A DNA stretch of 64,000 bases from positions 1,505,195-1,569,194 of the forward strand of contig NZ_RCNS01000001.1 in assembly GCF_009725995.1 (NCBI RefSeq), in the 5' to 3' direction. The notes under the pieces are model-generated. The model was not told the origin of the DNA. It saw nothing but the letters and a program-made list of their open reading frames with translations, and did no database searches. A program made the position numbers and the translations under genes. This document shows positions 36,244 through 45,821 of the stretch, in pieces. Every line of letters starts with the position of its first letter. The first letter of the stretch is position 1. This DNA comes from Zobellia laminariae. GTDB lineage: Bacteria; Bacteroidota; Bacteroidia; Flavobacteriales; Flavobacteriaceae.

Positions 36244-38601
36244 ATGAAAAAACTACTATTTATTTTAATGATGATGCCAATCGTAATTTTGGCTCAAGAA
36301 AAGACGGTAAAAGGTATTATAAGTTTTAACGGAGAACCTTTGCCTGGAGTAAATATTGTTGAAAAAGGAAGCTCAAATGGGGTAACAACAGATTTTAATG
36401 GAAATTATGAAATAGCCGTTAGCTCACAAGCAACTTTGGTGTTTTCATATATAGGGTTTAAAACCCAAGAACTTTTAGTAGGAGAAAACAGTACATTAAA
36501 TATTGAGCTACAGGAAGATGCGCAGCAACTAGAAGGAGTAGAGGTGCAAGGCTTCTCTGGTGTTGTCGGAAGGGCAAGAAAGAGAACAGAATCTGTACAG
36601 TCCATACCTGAGTCGGTTACGGCATTGAACAGTGAGGGCATCGAAAAAAACGGAATCAATAACGTTACCAACTTTGCTAAATTGGTGCCTAACTTAAAAC
36701 TGAACAGCTCACAAGCTGCCGGTATTAATTTTTTAACGGTCAGAGGTATTCCTCAAATACGAAACGCAGATGCACCGGTTGCATTTGTAATAGATGGAGT
36801 TACCATTCCTGACCCTAGTTTATTGAACCAAGAATTGTTTGATTTGGCATTGATTGAAATCGTAAAAGGTCCACAAGGTGCACTTTATGGAAAGAATGCT
36901 ATTGGTGGGGCCATTAATATTTACTCTAAAGAGCCTGTAAATACTACTAAGAACAATTTAACTTTAGGATATGGAAATGCCAATGCGCTATTAACGCAAT
37001 TTGTTTCTTCGGGTGCAATCAAAAAGGATAAGGTGTTCTACCGCCTTTCTACACAGTTCAAGAATTTTGATGGTCTATTGACCAATGAATTTGATGATGA
37101 AAAAGTAGATTTTTCTAGAGAATTCAATGCTAGGGGACAAATTATTGCAAGAATAACAGATAATTTCAAGGCTAGCGCCACGGTACAATTTATTGATGTA
37201 AGTGGAGGAGCGGCTTACTATTCAGTAAATCCTACAGGCAATGTATTTGTTGACGGTGCTCCAGGTGGTCCTCTTGCTCCTGATCCTGAAAAAGGCAATA
37301 ATGTCATAAATCATGATGAGCCGGGTAAATCGGATATTAGAAATGCATTTGGAAGCCTTTCTTTGGACTATACTCCCGGTAAGGTTAAGATTCAAAGTAT
37401 TACCTCGTATAACTATGTTGATAGATCGTTAAGCGGAGATTTAGATTTCACACCTTTTGATGATTTTACTCAAGGAGAAACTGCTGAAACAAGAACTTTT
37501 AATCAAGAACTACGATTAAGCAATGTAGTATCGGAAGGTAAAATTAACTGGAGCGCAGGTGGGTTTTATCAGGATATAGAAAAGCCTTTTTTCCAAGACG
37601 GACTTAATAGAGATTTTGATTTAAACCAACTTTTTTATGGTATTGCTGCAGACGTAGTAAATACAACAACGACTTATGCGGTATTTGGTTTTATTGATTA
37701 TAAATTAACTGATAAGCTTACGGCTTCTGCAGGTTTCCGTTACGATAACGATACATTTAAGCAAGAAGACGGTTTGTCTGGGGAGACCTTTGACCGTTCT
37801 AACAATGTTATACAGCCAAAAGCTTCCTTATCATATCAAGCTACAGAAAATGCTCTAATATATGCTAACTACGGTAGAGGATACAGAACAGGTGGTTTTA
37901 ATCCCGCGGTAACCGATCGTTTTAATAGGGATTTTGAAGATGAACTAACCGATAATTTTGAACTCGGTTTTAAAACATCAATGTGGAACAACCGCTTTAT
38001 TCTGAACGGATCTGCCTTTTACACTGATTTTTCTAATCAGCAGCAGTACATATTTGATCTAGATACATTTTACCCTGGTAACTATAACTATGATAAGAGT
38101 AGAATTATAGGTTTTGAGTTAGATGCAAAACTTAGATTGTCTAAGTATTTAGATTTATTAGCTAACTATGGTTTTGTAGATTCTGAAATTACAGAAGGAG
38201 GAAGCACGGGTGGTGCTGACGGAACAACAACAGACTTAAGCGCTTTTAACGGAAAGAAGACTCCTTTTGTGCCTCAAAATAACTTCAACATAGGCTTAGA
38301 GTCTAGTTTTGCACTGACCGAAAAAGTAAACTTTGATGGTAATATCAACTTAAATAGTACAGGTAAAACCTATTGGGATGAAAGTAATTCTGATGCTTTT
38401 ACTACAAGTGCTTACCAACTCTTAGATGCCAGAGCATCCGTTTCTTTTGACAACGTAAAATTCACCATCTGGGGGAATAATATTTTAGACAAACAGTACT
38501 ATACGGAGTATGTGCCAAGCTCTTTGTTTGGTGCTTTTGATGATCTTGGGTGGAGAGGAAGACCTGCCACATATGGCGCTTCGGTTTCAGTAAGCTTCTA
38601 A
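36244..38601 (+). CDS. TonB-dependent outer membrane receptor with carboxypeptidase-D-like N-terminal domain
   Basis: 785 residues. Signal peptide (1-17, ending LAQE). Residues about 20-100 are a CarboxypepD_reg-like domain (KGIISFNGEPLPGVNIVEKG), then the plug (VQGFSGVVGRARKRTESVQS to IVKGPQGALYGKNAIGGAIN with the conserved GALYG plug motif) and a 22-strand beta-barrel ending in the aromatic-final SVSF. It imports a large or scarce substrate with TonB energy. No SusD partner gene follows, so it is not a SusCD pair. It precedes the peptidase/permease genes, separated by a weak terminator. Confidence 0.92.
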   Translation: MKKLLFILMMMPIVILAQEKTVKGIISFNGEPLPGVNIVEKGSSNGVTTDFNGNYEIAVSSQATLVFSYIGFKTQELLVGENSTLNIELQEDAQQLEGVEVQGFSGVVGRARKRTESVQSIPESVTALNSEGIEKNGINNVTNFAKLVPNLKLNSSQAAGINFLTVRGIPQIRNADAPVAFVIDGVTIPDPSLLNQELFDLALIEIVKGPQGALYGKNAIGGAINIYSKEPVNTTKNNLTLGYGNANALLTQFVSSGAIKKDKVFYRLSTQFKNFDGLLTNEFDDEKVDFSREFNARGQIIARITDNFKASATVQFIDVSGGAAYYSVNPTGNVFVDGAPGGPLAPDPEKGNNVINHDEPGKSDIRNAFGSLSLDYTPGKVKIQSITSYNYVDRSLSGDLDFTPFDDFTQGETAETRTFNQELRLSNVVSEGKINWSAGGFYQDIEKPFFQDGLNRDFDLNQLFYGIAADVVNTTTTYAVFGFIDYKLTDKLTASAGFRYDNDTFKQEDGLSGETFDRSNNVIQPKASLSYQATENALIYANYGRGYRTGGFNPAVTDRFNRDFEDELTDNFELGFKTSMWNNRFILNGSAFYTDFSNQQQYIFDLDTFYPGNYNYDKSRIIGFELDAKLRLSKYLDLLANYGFVDSEITEGGSTGGADGTTTDLSAFNGKKTPFVPQNNFNIGLESSFALTEKVNFDGNINLNSTGKTYWDESNSDAFTTSAYQLLDARASVSFDNVKFTIWGNNILDKQYYTEYVPSSLFGAFDDLGWRGRPATYGASVSVSF

Positions 38602-38619
38602 TAACTTTTTAGTAAATGG

Positions 38620-38653
38620 GAGTGTAGCTAGAATTTTCTGCACTCTTTTTTTT
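38620..38653 (+). terminator. Intrinsic terminator or attenuator after the TonB receptor gene
   Basis: GAGTGTAG (38620-38627) pairs with CTGCACTC (38638-38645) with one G·T wobble, followed by T8. It lies 20 bases before the next start codon, so it may lower, not abolish, read-through into the peptidase-permease genes. Confidence 0.6.
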
Positions 38654-38672
38654 CAACAATATAAAAATACAT

Positions 38673-39728
38673 ATGAGTACCAATTACAATTTAGAACGTG
38701 CCTTGGTAGCCAAGGTAATCATGCAAGACATGTTTAAAGTAACAGCAGGGGAATCAGTTGCTATAACAGCAGATTCTGGAAACGACCCCCTACTTATGAA
38801 CGCATTTGCCGAGGCGGTTTATGCCGTTGGAGGTAAACCTTTATTAATCTGGATGCCTAAAGCAGAAAAAGACGGGCAAGCAGGTATGAAAGATTGGCCA
38901 GCAGAGGCTTTAACTGGAGCTTTGAGTAATGTAGACGTTTGGTTGGAATGTAATTCTACCATTCTATTATATTCTGATATTTGGGAGAATGCTTTTAAAA
39001 ACAACAAAAGGTTACGTTATTTAATTATTGCCGACTCTAGTGTGCAATCCCTTTTAAGAACTTTTACTGGATATAATGTACCGGACTTGAGCAAGATGCT
39101 CAACAAAGTGCGAGATATGGTTCTTGATTGTAAAACCATTCGCATTACAAGTGATAATGGTACAGACGTCTCTTACGATATCAACCTAGATTATTCTTTT
39201 GATATTGATGATGGTGATTTTTCCATGCCTAAATTTGGTACGGCACCTGGTTACGTGAACATTGTTCCCAAAACAGGAAGTATGAACGGGACTATTGTTT
39301 TTGACCTGTTGATGAACGCAAATGTCTACGGAACGGACAATCGGGTGGAGTTTATTATGAAAAATGGTGAAATTTCAGATGTAAAAGGTACTCCAAAAGA
39401 GGCTGAAAACTTCAAGGAATACTTAGCTTCGTTTAATGATCCTAATATGTATAAGATATCTCATAACATGATAGGTCTTAATCCTAGCATACGTAAAATG
39501 AGAGGTGAGGTTGTTGAAGATGAACGTATCTGGGGTGGTGTAGATTTTGGATTTGGACATACAAGTCCTATGGATATGCCGCCACTTGGGCAAGTTGCTA
39601 AATCTCATTTTGATGGCATCGTTGGTAAAGTAAGTATTTATTTAGATGATATACAGATTGTAGAAAACGGTGTTTACACGCACCCTAAGCTTAAGCCATT
39701 GGCTGTGAAATTAATAGGAGATTATTAA
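38673..39728 (+). CDS. M29-family aminopeptidase-like metallohydrolase
   Basis: 351 residues. It resembles thermophilic aminopeptidase T / peptidase M29 proteins: N-terminal FKVTAGESVAITADSG, middle EFIMKNGEISDVKGTPKEAE, C-terminal MIGLNPSIRKMRGEVVEDER, GVDFGFGHTSP and SHFDGIV, where the family places its metal-binding Glu/His/Asp residues. The 2,5-dihydroxypyridine dioxygenase NicX belongs to the same fold, so a ring-opening role is possible instead of peptidase action. The stop overlaps the next start by one base (TAATG), so it is tightly coupled to the permease. Confidence 0.65.
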   Translation: MSTNYNLERALVAKVIMQDMFKVTAGESVAITADSGNDPLLMNAFAEAVYAVGGKPLLIWMPKAEKDGQAGMKDWPAEALTGALSNVDVWLECNSTILLYSDIWENAFKNNKRLRYLIIADSSVQSLLRTFTGYNVPDLSKMLNKVRDMVLDCKTIRITSDNGTDVSYDINLDYSFDIDDGDFSMPKFGTAPGYVNIVPKTGSMNGTIVFDLLMNANVYGTDNRVEFIMKNGEISDVKGTPKEAENFKEYLASFNDPNMYKISHNMIGLNPSIRKMRGEVVEDERIWGGVDFGFGHTSPMDMPPLGQVAKSHFDGIVGKVSIYLDDIQIVENGVYTHPKLKPLAVKLIGDY

Positions 39729-40996
39729 TGTTGAAAAAGGAAACGCAGATTGCCGATGATTATTCAAGAACTAAAGTTCCTGAAGATAAAACAGTCAACG
39801 GCATTCGCATTGCCTCTATTATTATTGGTATTGGGGTAACACTGCCTGTTTTCTTTGTTGGTTCAGAAGTAACTCAGGCTCTAGGTCTAGAAAAGGCAAT
39901 TTGGGTCTTTATGGGTGTTTGTATTGTACTTAGTCTCCTGTGCTCTATAACGGCTATAATTGGGAACAGGTCTCGGTTATCTACCTATATGCTTCTTCAT
40001 TTTTCTTTTGGAAAAAAAGGAGCATTGCTCATAAATCTGTTGGTGGCTATTACTCTTTTGGGTTGGTATGCGGTCACGGTTGAAATTTTTGGACAAGCAT
40101 TGACAGATGCTTTTTCGCAACTTTTGAATATCTCCTTACCGGTGTCTGTTGGAATAGTATTAGGGAGTGTGTTAATGACCTTAACTTCCATTTATGGTTT
40201 CCGTATGATTGAGCGATTTTCGGCCATTGCAGTGCCCTTAATGCTTTTGTTTGTAGTTTATGTGCTGTATGTAACTACTACTCAAAATAGTATGGGAGCA
40301 CTTTGCCAAATTGATGGGAACGGTTCAATGACCACCACGCAAGCTATTTCAGCAGTTGTTGGTATGGTTATTCTAACGCCTGTATTAATGCCAGATTATT
40401 CTCGCTTTGCTAGAACGGATAAAGACAGTCTAATTTCTATTTTAGGATTAACAATTGGCTTTCCTCTGGTATTGTTGGCCGGTGGAATTCCAAGTCTTAT
40501 AACTGGAGAAATAGACATTATGAAAATTATGATTGGTTTAAGCCTTACTGTTCCAGCTTTATTTATTCTCATATTTTCAACATGGACCACTAATACTGCT
40601 AATCTATATTCAACACAGTTAACCTTGTCAACTGTGTTCACAAAGACAAAAGAAGCTAAATTGGGTATTTTGGCCAGTATTGTGGGAACCCTTTTGGCCC
40701 TTTTTGGAGTCGCCATTCATTTTATCGATTTTCTAAATGTTTCAAGCATATTCATTCCGCCCGTTTCGGCGATATTTATTGCCGATTTTTTCTTTGTGAA
40801 AAAACAGCACTATGAGGTAGAGCGTTTTAATGAACTACCGGTGTTTGACACCTCTGCATTAATTAGCTGGGTGGTTGCTTGTATTGTGGCATATTTAGGG
40901 GCTTTTGATTATATCACCTTTACCTCAATTTCGTTTTTTGATTCATTTATTATCGCATTCACATTATATCTAATCTTAAAGAAAATACGCAACTAA
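39728..40996 (+). CDS. NCS1-family purine/cytosine permease-like transporter (copy 1)
   Basis: 422 residues with about 12 membrane helices. GIGVTLPVFFVGSEVTQALG at residues 36-55, IIGNRSRLSTYMLLHFSFGKKG at the first transport loop and SRFARTDKDSLISILGLT resemble CodB/PucI-type nucleobase-cation symporters. Substrate possibilities include cytosine, purines, hydantoin, thiamine or other N-heterocycles. It starts in the stop of the M29-like gene and is followed immediately by the dipeptidase gene (no gap). A second similar permease follows, about 40 percent identical by eye. Confidence 0.8.
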   Translation: MLKKETQIADDYSRTKVPEDKTVNGIRIASIIIGIGVTLPVFFVGSEVTQALGLEKAIWVFMGVCIVLSLLCSITAIIGNRSRLSTYMLLHFSFGKKGALLINLLVAITLLGWYAVTVEIFGQALTDAFSQLLNISLPVSVGIVLGSVLMTLTSIYGFRMIERFSAIAVPLMLLFVVYVLYVTTTQNSMGALCQIDGNGSMTTTQAISAVVGMVILTPVLMPDYSRFARTDKDSLISILGLTIGFPLVLLAGGIPSLITGEIDIMKIMIGLSLTVPALFILIFSTWTTNTANLYSTQLTLSTVFTKTKEAKLGILASIVGTLLALFGVAIHFIDFLNVSSIFIPPVSAIFIADFFFVKKQHYEVERFNELPVFDTSALISWVVACIVAYLGAFDYITFTSISFFDSFIIAFTLYLILKKIRN

Positions 40997-42442
40997 ATGT
41001 CTATTACTAATCTAGAACCCAAAACTATTTGGCAGCATTTTGATGCCATAAACGCTATACCAAGAGCATCTACCAAAGAAGAAGAAATCACTCAGTTTAT
41101 GATTGCCTTCGGAAAGTCTTTGAACCTAGAGACTACGGTTGATGATATAGGAAATGTTATTATAAATAAACCAGGCACCCAGGGTAAGGAAAATAACCGC
41201 ACAGTGGTACTTCAGGGGCATACTGACATGGTGCATCAGAAGGAACCCAATTCCAATTTTAACTTTGATACACAGGGTATTAAAATGTTTGTAGATGGAG
41301 ATTGGGTAAAGGCAAAAGAAACCACATTAGGTGCGGATAATGGTATTGGGGTTGCAGCAATTATGGCAGTTTTGTCCTCTAATGATTTGGAGCACCCTCC
41401 TATTGAAGCTTTGTTTACAGTAGATGAAGAAATGGGTATGACCGGTGCCATGGCATTGACTAAAAAGCAATTAAAGGGAAGTTTTCTATTGAATTTGGAT
41501 TCCGAAGAAGATGACATGATTACCATTGGATGCGCCGGTGGCGTTGATGTTATGATAGATGGTTCATACGATACTGAACTTTTAGATGCAAAGAAGTATA
41601 GTTTATTTCAAATTAAACTCAGTGGCTTAACAGGTGGCCATTCTGGTGTAGAGATTCATCTGAACCAGGCAAATGGAATAATTGTATTAGCCGAGTGTTT
41701 AAATGATTTGTTTTCTAAAACAGGTTGTAGGTTGCACAGTGTAAATGTAGGTACCTTAACTAATGTAATCCCTAGAAATGGCTGGGCAATAGTGGCAGTT
41801 GAAAAAGATAAACGCGATATGTTTTCAAAAGCGTTTGCAGCTATTGCCGAGAAGCTTAAAAATAAATATCATGCTACGGACGCAGATTTAAAGCTAGAGT
41901 TTTCAAAAACAGAAAGCACAACTGCAGTTCTAGACGTACAAACCCAGAACCAAATAGTGAAAGCGATTTTGGTTACACCAAATGGGGTGTATTCAATGAC
42001 CGAAGGTATTGCAGACTTGGTACAGACTTCTAATAACATAGCTATACTTCATATTGGCGAAGGTCGTTTTCATGCGGCATGCCATACCCGTAGTTCTGTA
42101 GATAGTGAGCGAGATGAATTGGCGGGCAAAATAAAAGACTGTTTTTCATTTGCAGAGGTCAAAGAAGTTGGCCCTTATCCAGGTTGGGAACCTAGGCCTA
42201 ATAGTGAACTATTGAGTCTTACTATGAAGTGTTATGAAGAGCTGAATGGGGAGATGCCAATTGTAAAATCAATACATGCAGGTTTGGAATGTGGTATTTT
42301 ATCTGGTATCTACCCTAATATGCAGATGGTTTCTTTTGGGCCAAATATTTTTGGAGCCCATTCACCCGAAGAACGTTTGCAGATAAGTTCTACGCAAAAA
42401 TTCTGGAAACTACTTACCAAACTACTTAAGCAACTAGAATAA
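40997..42442 (+). CDS. PepD-type dipeptidase (aminoacyl-histidine dipeptidase, M20 family)
   Basis: 481 residues. A zinc-dependent cytoplasmic dipeptidase; E. coli PepD cleaves X-His dipeptides. Metal motifs: VVLQGHTDMVH, TTLGADNGIGVAAIMA, TVDEEMGMTGAMAL (catalytic Glu pair), NLDSEEDDMITIGCAG, and GGHSGVEIHLNQANG of the dimerisation lid. The end HAGLECGILSGIYPNMQMVSFG is family typical. It sits between the two NCS1 permeases. Its presence suggests the imported compound is an amino-acid conjugate or a dipeptide-like molecule. Confidence 0.93.
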   Translation: MSITNLEPKTIWQHFDAINAIPRASTKEEEITQFMIAFGKSLNLETTVDDIGNVIINKPGTQGKENNRTVVLQGHTDMVHQKEPNSNFNFDTQGIKMFVDGDWVKAKETTLGADNGIGVAAIMAVLSSNDLEHPPIEALFTVDEEMGMTGAMALTKKQLKGSFLLNLDSEEDDMITIGCAGGVDVMIDGSYDTELLDAKKYSLFQIKLSGLTGGHSGVEIHLNQANGIIVLAECLNDLFSKTGCRLHSVNVGTLTNVIPRNGWAIVAVEKDKRDMFSKAFAAIAEKLKNKYHATDADLKLEFSKTESTTAVLDVQTQNQIVKAILVTPNGVYSMTEGIADLVQTSNNIAILHIGEGRFHAACHTRSSVDSERDELAGKIKDCFSFAEVKEVGPYPGWEPRPNSELLSLTMKCYEELNGEMPIVKSIHAGLECGILSGIYPNMQMVSFGPNIFGAHSPEERLQISSTQKFWKLLTKLLKQLE

Positions 42443-42452
42443 GTAAAAGACC

Positions 42453-43718
42453 ATGGCAGAGGACAATCAATACACAAATAGTAAAGTACAGCCCAAAGAT
42501 TTTACATCGGGGTGGCTTATAGCCATTATAATAGCTGGTACCGGACTAACTCTGCCCATACTATATTTAGGTTCTGAAGTAGCTCTTGGTGTTGGTTTTA
42601 AAGATGCGTTATGGGCATTTGGCATAAGTACAGCTGTTTTAACGGTAATGTGTTTGGCGACCACCAAAATAGGAAACCGTTCTCGCCTTTCTACCTATAT
42701 GATTCTCCATTTTAGTTTTGGTAGGCAGGGAGCTAAAATCATGAATTTTATTTTTGGAATAACGCTTTTAGGGTGGTTTTCAGTCGCATTAGAATTGCTT
42801 TCCGTTGCGGTAGTAGATACCGTACTAGATACTTTTTCGGTTTCCCTTCAACAATGGCCTATCATAGTTATTATGGGTGCCATGATAACCGTCACAACGC
42901 TTTTTGGAATAAAGAGCTTGGAACGGCTGGCTAATTTTGCCGTACCCGTATTAACGCTGTTTTTATGTTATGTTATTTATGTTTCTTTTGATCAAGGTAT
43001 GTCGTTTGATGAGGTGTTGAACTTTGTACCCGAAAATCCAAAGATGACATTGTTTGAAGCTACTTCTATATTGATTGGATCTTCTATTCTTTTTCCGGTT
43101 ATGATGGCAGATTTCTCAAGATTTATCTACAATGACAAGCAGAGTATGATTGCGGTATTGGGTATTACAGTTGGTTTTCCGATAGCTCTTTTATTTAGTG
43201 CTATTCCTTCCATACAAACTGGTGAAGTAGATATTATTAAAGTAATGCAGGAATTTGGTTTAGTTATACCAGCTTTTGTTTTGTTGTTGGTGTCTACGTG
43301 GGTGGGCAATGCAAGCAATTTATATTCCACAGTATTGACTTTTTCGACTATAAAAACGGAATGGTCTTTTAAGAAAATAGTACTTTCCGTTAGCGTATTA
43401 GGTATCCTGTTCGCATTATTGGGGTTCTCCCAATACCTCTTTGATTTTCTAAATTTTCTTGGTGTTTTGGCACCTTCAATTTCTGCTATTTATATCATCC
43501 ACTTTTATTGGGTCAAGAAACAACGCTACGAGTTAGATGAAATTCCGCAATGGGAACCCAAGGCATTAATAAGTTGGGTGGTTAGTTCCATTTTAACCGT
43601 ATTTACCTATTTAGAAGTATTTGAACTTACACATGCTTATTTTATAGATTCATTTTTATTGGGGGGTATATTATATACCATCTTAAAATGGAAAGAAATA
43701 AGAAAAGCAAAGCAATAA
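42453..43718 (+). CDS. NCS1-family purine/cytosine permease-like transporter (copy 2)
   Basis: 421 residues, about 12 membrane helices. The same pattern as the 39728 gene: GTGLTLPILYLGSEVALGVG, KIGNRSRLSTYMILHFSFGRQG and DFSRFIYNDKQSMIAVLGIT. Two related permeases flanking a dipeptidase in one operon point to tandem duplication with possible substrate divergence. The stop is 10 bases after the dipeptidase gene's in-frame neighbour start, in the same transcription unit. Confidence 0.8.
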   Translation: MAEDNQYTNSKVQPKDFTSGWLIAIIIAGTGLTLPILYLGSEVALGVGFKDALWAFGISTAVLTVMCLATTKIGNRSRLSTYMILHFSFGRQGAKIMNFIFGITLLGWFSVALELLSVAVVDTVLDTFSVSLQQWPIIVIMGAMITVTTLFGIKSLERLANFAVPVLTLFLCYVIYVSFDQGMSFDEVLNFVPENPKMTLFEATSILIGSSILFPVMMADFSRFIYNDKQSMIAVLGITVGFPIALLFSAIPSIQTGEVDIIKVMQEFGLVIPAFVLLLVSTWVGNASNLYSTVLTFSTIKTEWSFKKIVLSVSVLGILFALLGFSQYLFDFLNFLGVLAPSISAIYIIHFYWVKKQRYELDEIPQWEPKALISWVVSSILTVFTYLEVFELTHAYFIDSFLLGGILYTILKWKEIRKAKQ

Positions 43719-44240
43719 TTTCTTTGGTTATTACCTAAAAAAATAGGTTTTTCTGTGTTCATCCCCATCGTAGCAACACTTCTCCTAGTTTCTTAATAAA
43801 ATGTTAATTAAAGAATTTCTGATTTAGCAGGCCATTTTGTGGTTCATGTAAGAATACTGACTTCTTTTTTTTAATTATTCTTACATTTTTACGCGTTCAA
43901 TTGATGAATATACATTGATGCCTCCATTACGTTGAAAATAACTCTTCAAATTGCTTCAATATCTGATAAAGATGTACTTATTTTAAGTCATATAAGCACA
44001 CCTACTTATGTTACGTATAGAAAAATATCAACCCTATAAGGGCGTGATATTAATTTTCTAAATTTATTTCCCCCATGTTTTTTTATTTGAACTCATTACG
44101 TATTCATTTTTTGCCAAAGTCTATTCAAGTGCAAAACAATATGATTGAGCTTTAATTGGGGCCAATATATTATCACGAGGTAGACGACAATTATTGTAGG
44201 TGATAGTGCAAACTATTTATTTTTTCAACTTGAAAAATTC
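43719..44240. other. Intergenic region before the sugar transferase gene, nothing recognised
   Basis: 522 bases, AT-rich, after the permease operon and before the next + strand gene. It must hold the promoter of the sugar transferase, but I see no consensus element, hairpin with T-run or gene in it. Confidence 0.5.
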
Positions 44241-45593
44241 ATGCTTATGAAAAAGTCTTTGCTAGTTATTCCTTTCTCTGTTCTTGTACATCTTTTTATA
44301 ATTAATAGTGTTCTTTACTTTATGACGCCGGCAACATATCTGGCAGGGAGTAATGTGCTTTATTATAATTTAGCTTGGCTGATCATTACCTTTAGTTTTA
44401 ACTATTATCCTACAGAGCGAAGGGAGCGGTTTGAAACCAATATTGCTAGATATCTAAAGCTTCTATGTCTTTTTGGACTATCCAATTTTGCCCTTTATGG
44501 ATTTAAAAGCAATGGTGTTTATACTTTTGAATACCGTGCTTCGGTCTTTCTAGTTATTTGCTTTTTTCTCACGGCCTACAGATCATTTTTCTATTGGATT
44601 AGAACAAAATATAGATTGTACGGTGGTAACTTCAGAAATGTGGTGGTCGTAGGAAGGGATAGGAATTTAAAAAAAATAAGAAAGGTTTTTGATCAGCCAG
44701 AGCTTGGGTATAGATATAAGGGCTTTTTTGATGACCGTACTTCTGAAAGCCCTACTTATTTAGGGAAGATGAACGATTCTTTCAAATATATTCTTGAAAA
44801 TGACATTGACTACATCTATTGTATTGCTTCAAAATTATCAAAAAAAGAGCTCGAGTATTTAGTAACCTTTGCGGATAACAATCTTAAGAAATTAATGATT
44901 ATTCCAGATAACAAAGAAATTTTTTCTCGGTCTATGTCAATTCAACTGTATGATACAATACCGGTATTGGCAATGAGGAAATCTCCTCTTGAGTTAGATT
45001 ATGCGCCCTTAATTAAAAGAATTTTTGATATCGTTTTTTCATCCTTGGTCATTCTTACAGTCCTGTCATGGCTTACCCCAGTATTATTTGTTTTAATGAA
45101 ATTTGAATCTAAAGGGCCATTGTTCTTTAAGCAAAAGAGAAATGGTGTTAACAGAAAGGCTTTTTGGTGCTATAAATTTAGATCCATGACGGTAAACAAA
45201 GAAGCTAATACCGCTATGGCAACTAAAAATGATATGCGGGTTACTCGTATGGGTAAAATACTACGTAAAACCAGTATAGATGAACTGCCACAGTTTATTA
45301 ATGTTTTTCTAGGTGAGATGAGCGTTGTTGGTCCAAGGCCACATATGGAGTCGCACACGGAGAAGTACGAGACATCAATAGATAAATATTTGGTACGGCA
45401 TTTTGTGAAGCCAGGTGTTACTGGTTTGGCACAGATTAAAGGGTATCGCGGAGAAATTATTAAAAAGGCAGATATCGTAAACCGTATTCGGTTAGATATA
45501 TTTTATACAGAAAGCTGGTCCTTGGGATTAGACCTGAGCATCATTTTTGCAACGGTGATTAACGCAGTGCGTGGGGAAGAGAAGGCGTATTAA
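44241..45593 (+). CDS. Polyprenyl-phosphate sugar-1-phosphate transferase (WcaJ-like)
   Basis: 450 residues. Four to five N-terminal membrane helices (about 6-130), a nucleotide-binding-like middle domain (about 145-240), a fifth helix around 258-280 and the C-terminal catalytic domain: KRNGVNRKAFWCYKFRSMTV, GKILRKTSIDELPQFINVFL, SVVGPRPHMESHTEKY and FVKPGVTGLAQIKGYRGE. It loads the first sugar phosphate on undecaprenyl phosphate for exopolysaccharide or glycan synthesis. ATG codons at 44241 and 44247 compete as start. No further polysaccharide genes follow, because the mobile element and tRNA come next. Confidence 0.93.
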   Translation: MLMKKSLLVIPFSVLVHLFIINSVLYFMTPATYLAGSNVLYYNLAWLIITFSFNYYPTERRERFETNIARYLKLLCLFGLSNFALYGFKSNGVYTFEYRASVFLVICFFLTAYRSFFYWIRTKYRLYGGNFRNVVVVGRDRNLKKIRKVFDQPELGYRYKGFFDDRTSESPTYLGKMNDSFKYILENDIDYIYCIASKLSKKELEYLVTFADNNLKKLMIIPDNKEIFSRSMSIQLYDTIPVLAMRKSPLELDYAPLIKRIFDIVFSSLVILTVLSWLTPVLFVLMKFESKGPLFFKQKRNGVNRKAFWCYKFRSMTVNKEANTAMATKNDMRVTRMGKILRKTSIDELPQFINVFLGEMSVVGPRPHMESHTEKYETSIDKYLVRHFVKPGVTGLAQIKGYRGEIIKKADIVNRIRLDIFYTESWSLGLDLSIIFATVINAVRGEEKAY

Positions 45594-45610
45594 AGGAGAG
45601 ATTTCTTTGA

Positions 45611-45622
45611 TGGAGAATACCG
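45611..45622 (+). repeat. Left attachment site copy (attL)
   Basis: TGGAGAATACCG, identical to 55407-55418 inside the tRNA-Ala gene. It marks the left border, next to the chromosomal sequence after the sugar transferase gene. Confidence 0.85.
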
Positions 45623-45759
45623 CACCACAAAAGGACAAAATCAATTTTTAGCAATCCTTTAAAAACATTGATTAATGGTAATTAATACAAAGGTTGTTTC
45701 AATTATTTAAGTAACAACTCTTTTTATGTGTTAGTATGTCTTTGTATCTATTTGTACGA

Positions 45760-45779
45760 TACCGTACAATAATCGTACA
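45760..45779 (+). repeat. Left subterminal repeat of the element (19 of 20 bases as at 55328-55347)
   Basis: TACCGTACAATAATCGTACA, direct orientation with the right copy. GTAC occurs three times here (45754, 45764, 45775), spaced 10-11 bases, one helical turn. TGTACGAT and ATCGTACA around it form an 8-bp inverted repeat. Probably integrase arm-type or excisionase binding sites. Confidence 0.65.
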
Positions 45780-45793
45780 TAATGATTATCTTT

Positions 45794-45821
45794 CGTTTGC
45801 ATTAATAAAATACTGCAAACG
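45794..45821 (+). promoter_or_regulatory. Inverted repeat directly before the integrase start codon
   Basis: CGTTTGCA (45794-45801) and TGCAAACG (45814-45821) are perfect 8-bp inverted arms, ending right at the ATG (45822). They could be an operator or, in mRNA, a hairpin that hides the start codon. Confidence 0.55.
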
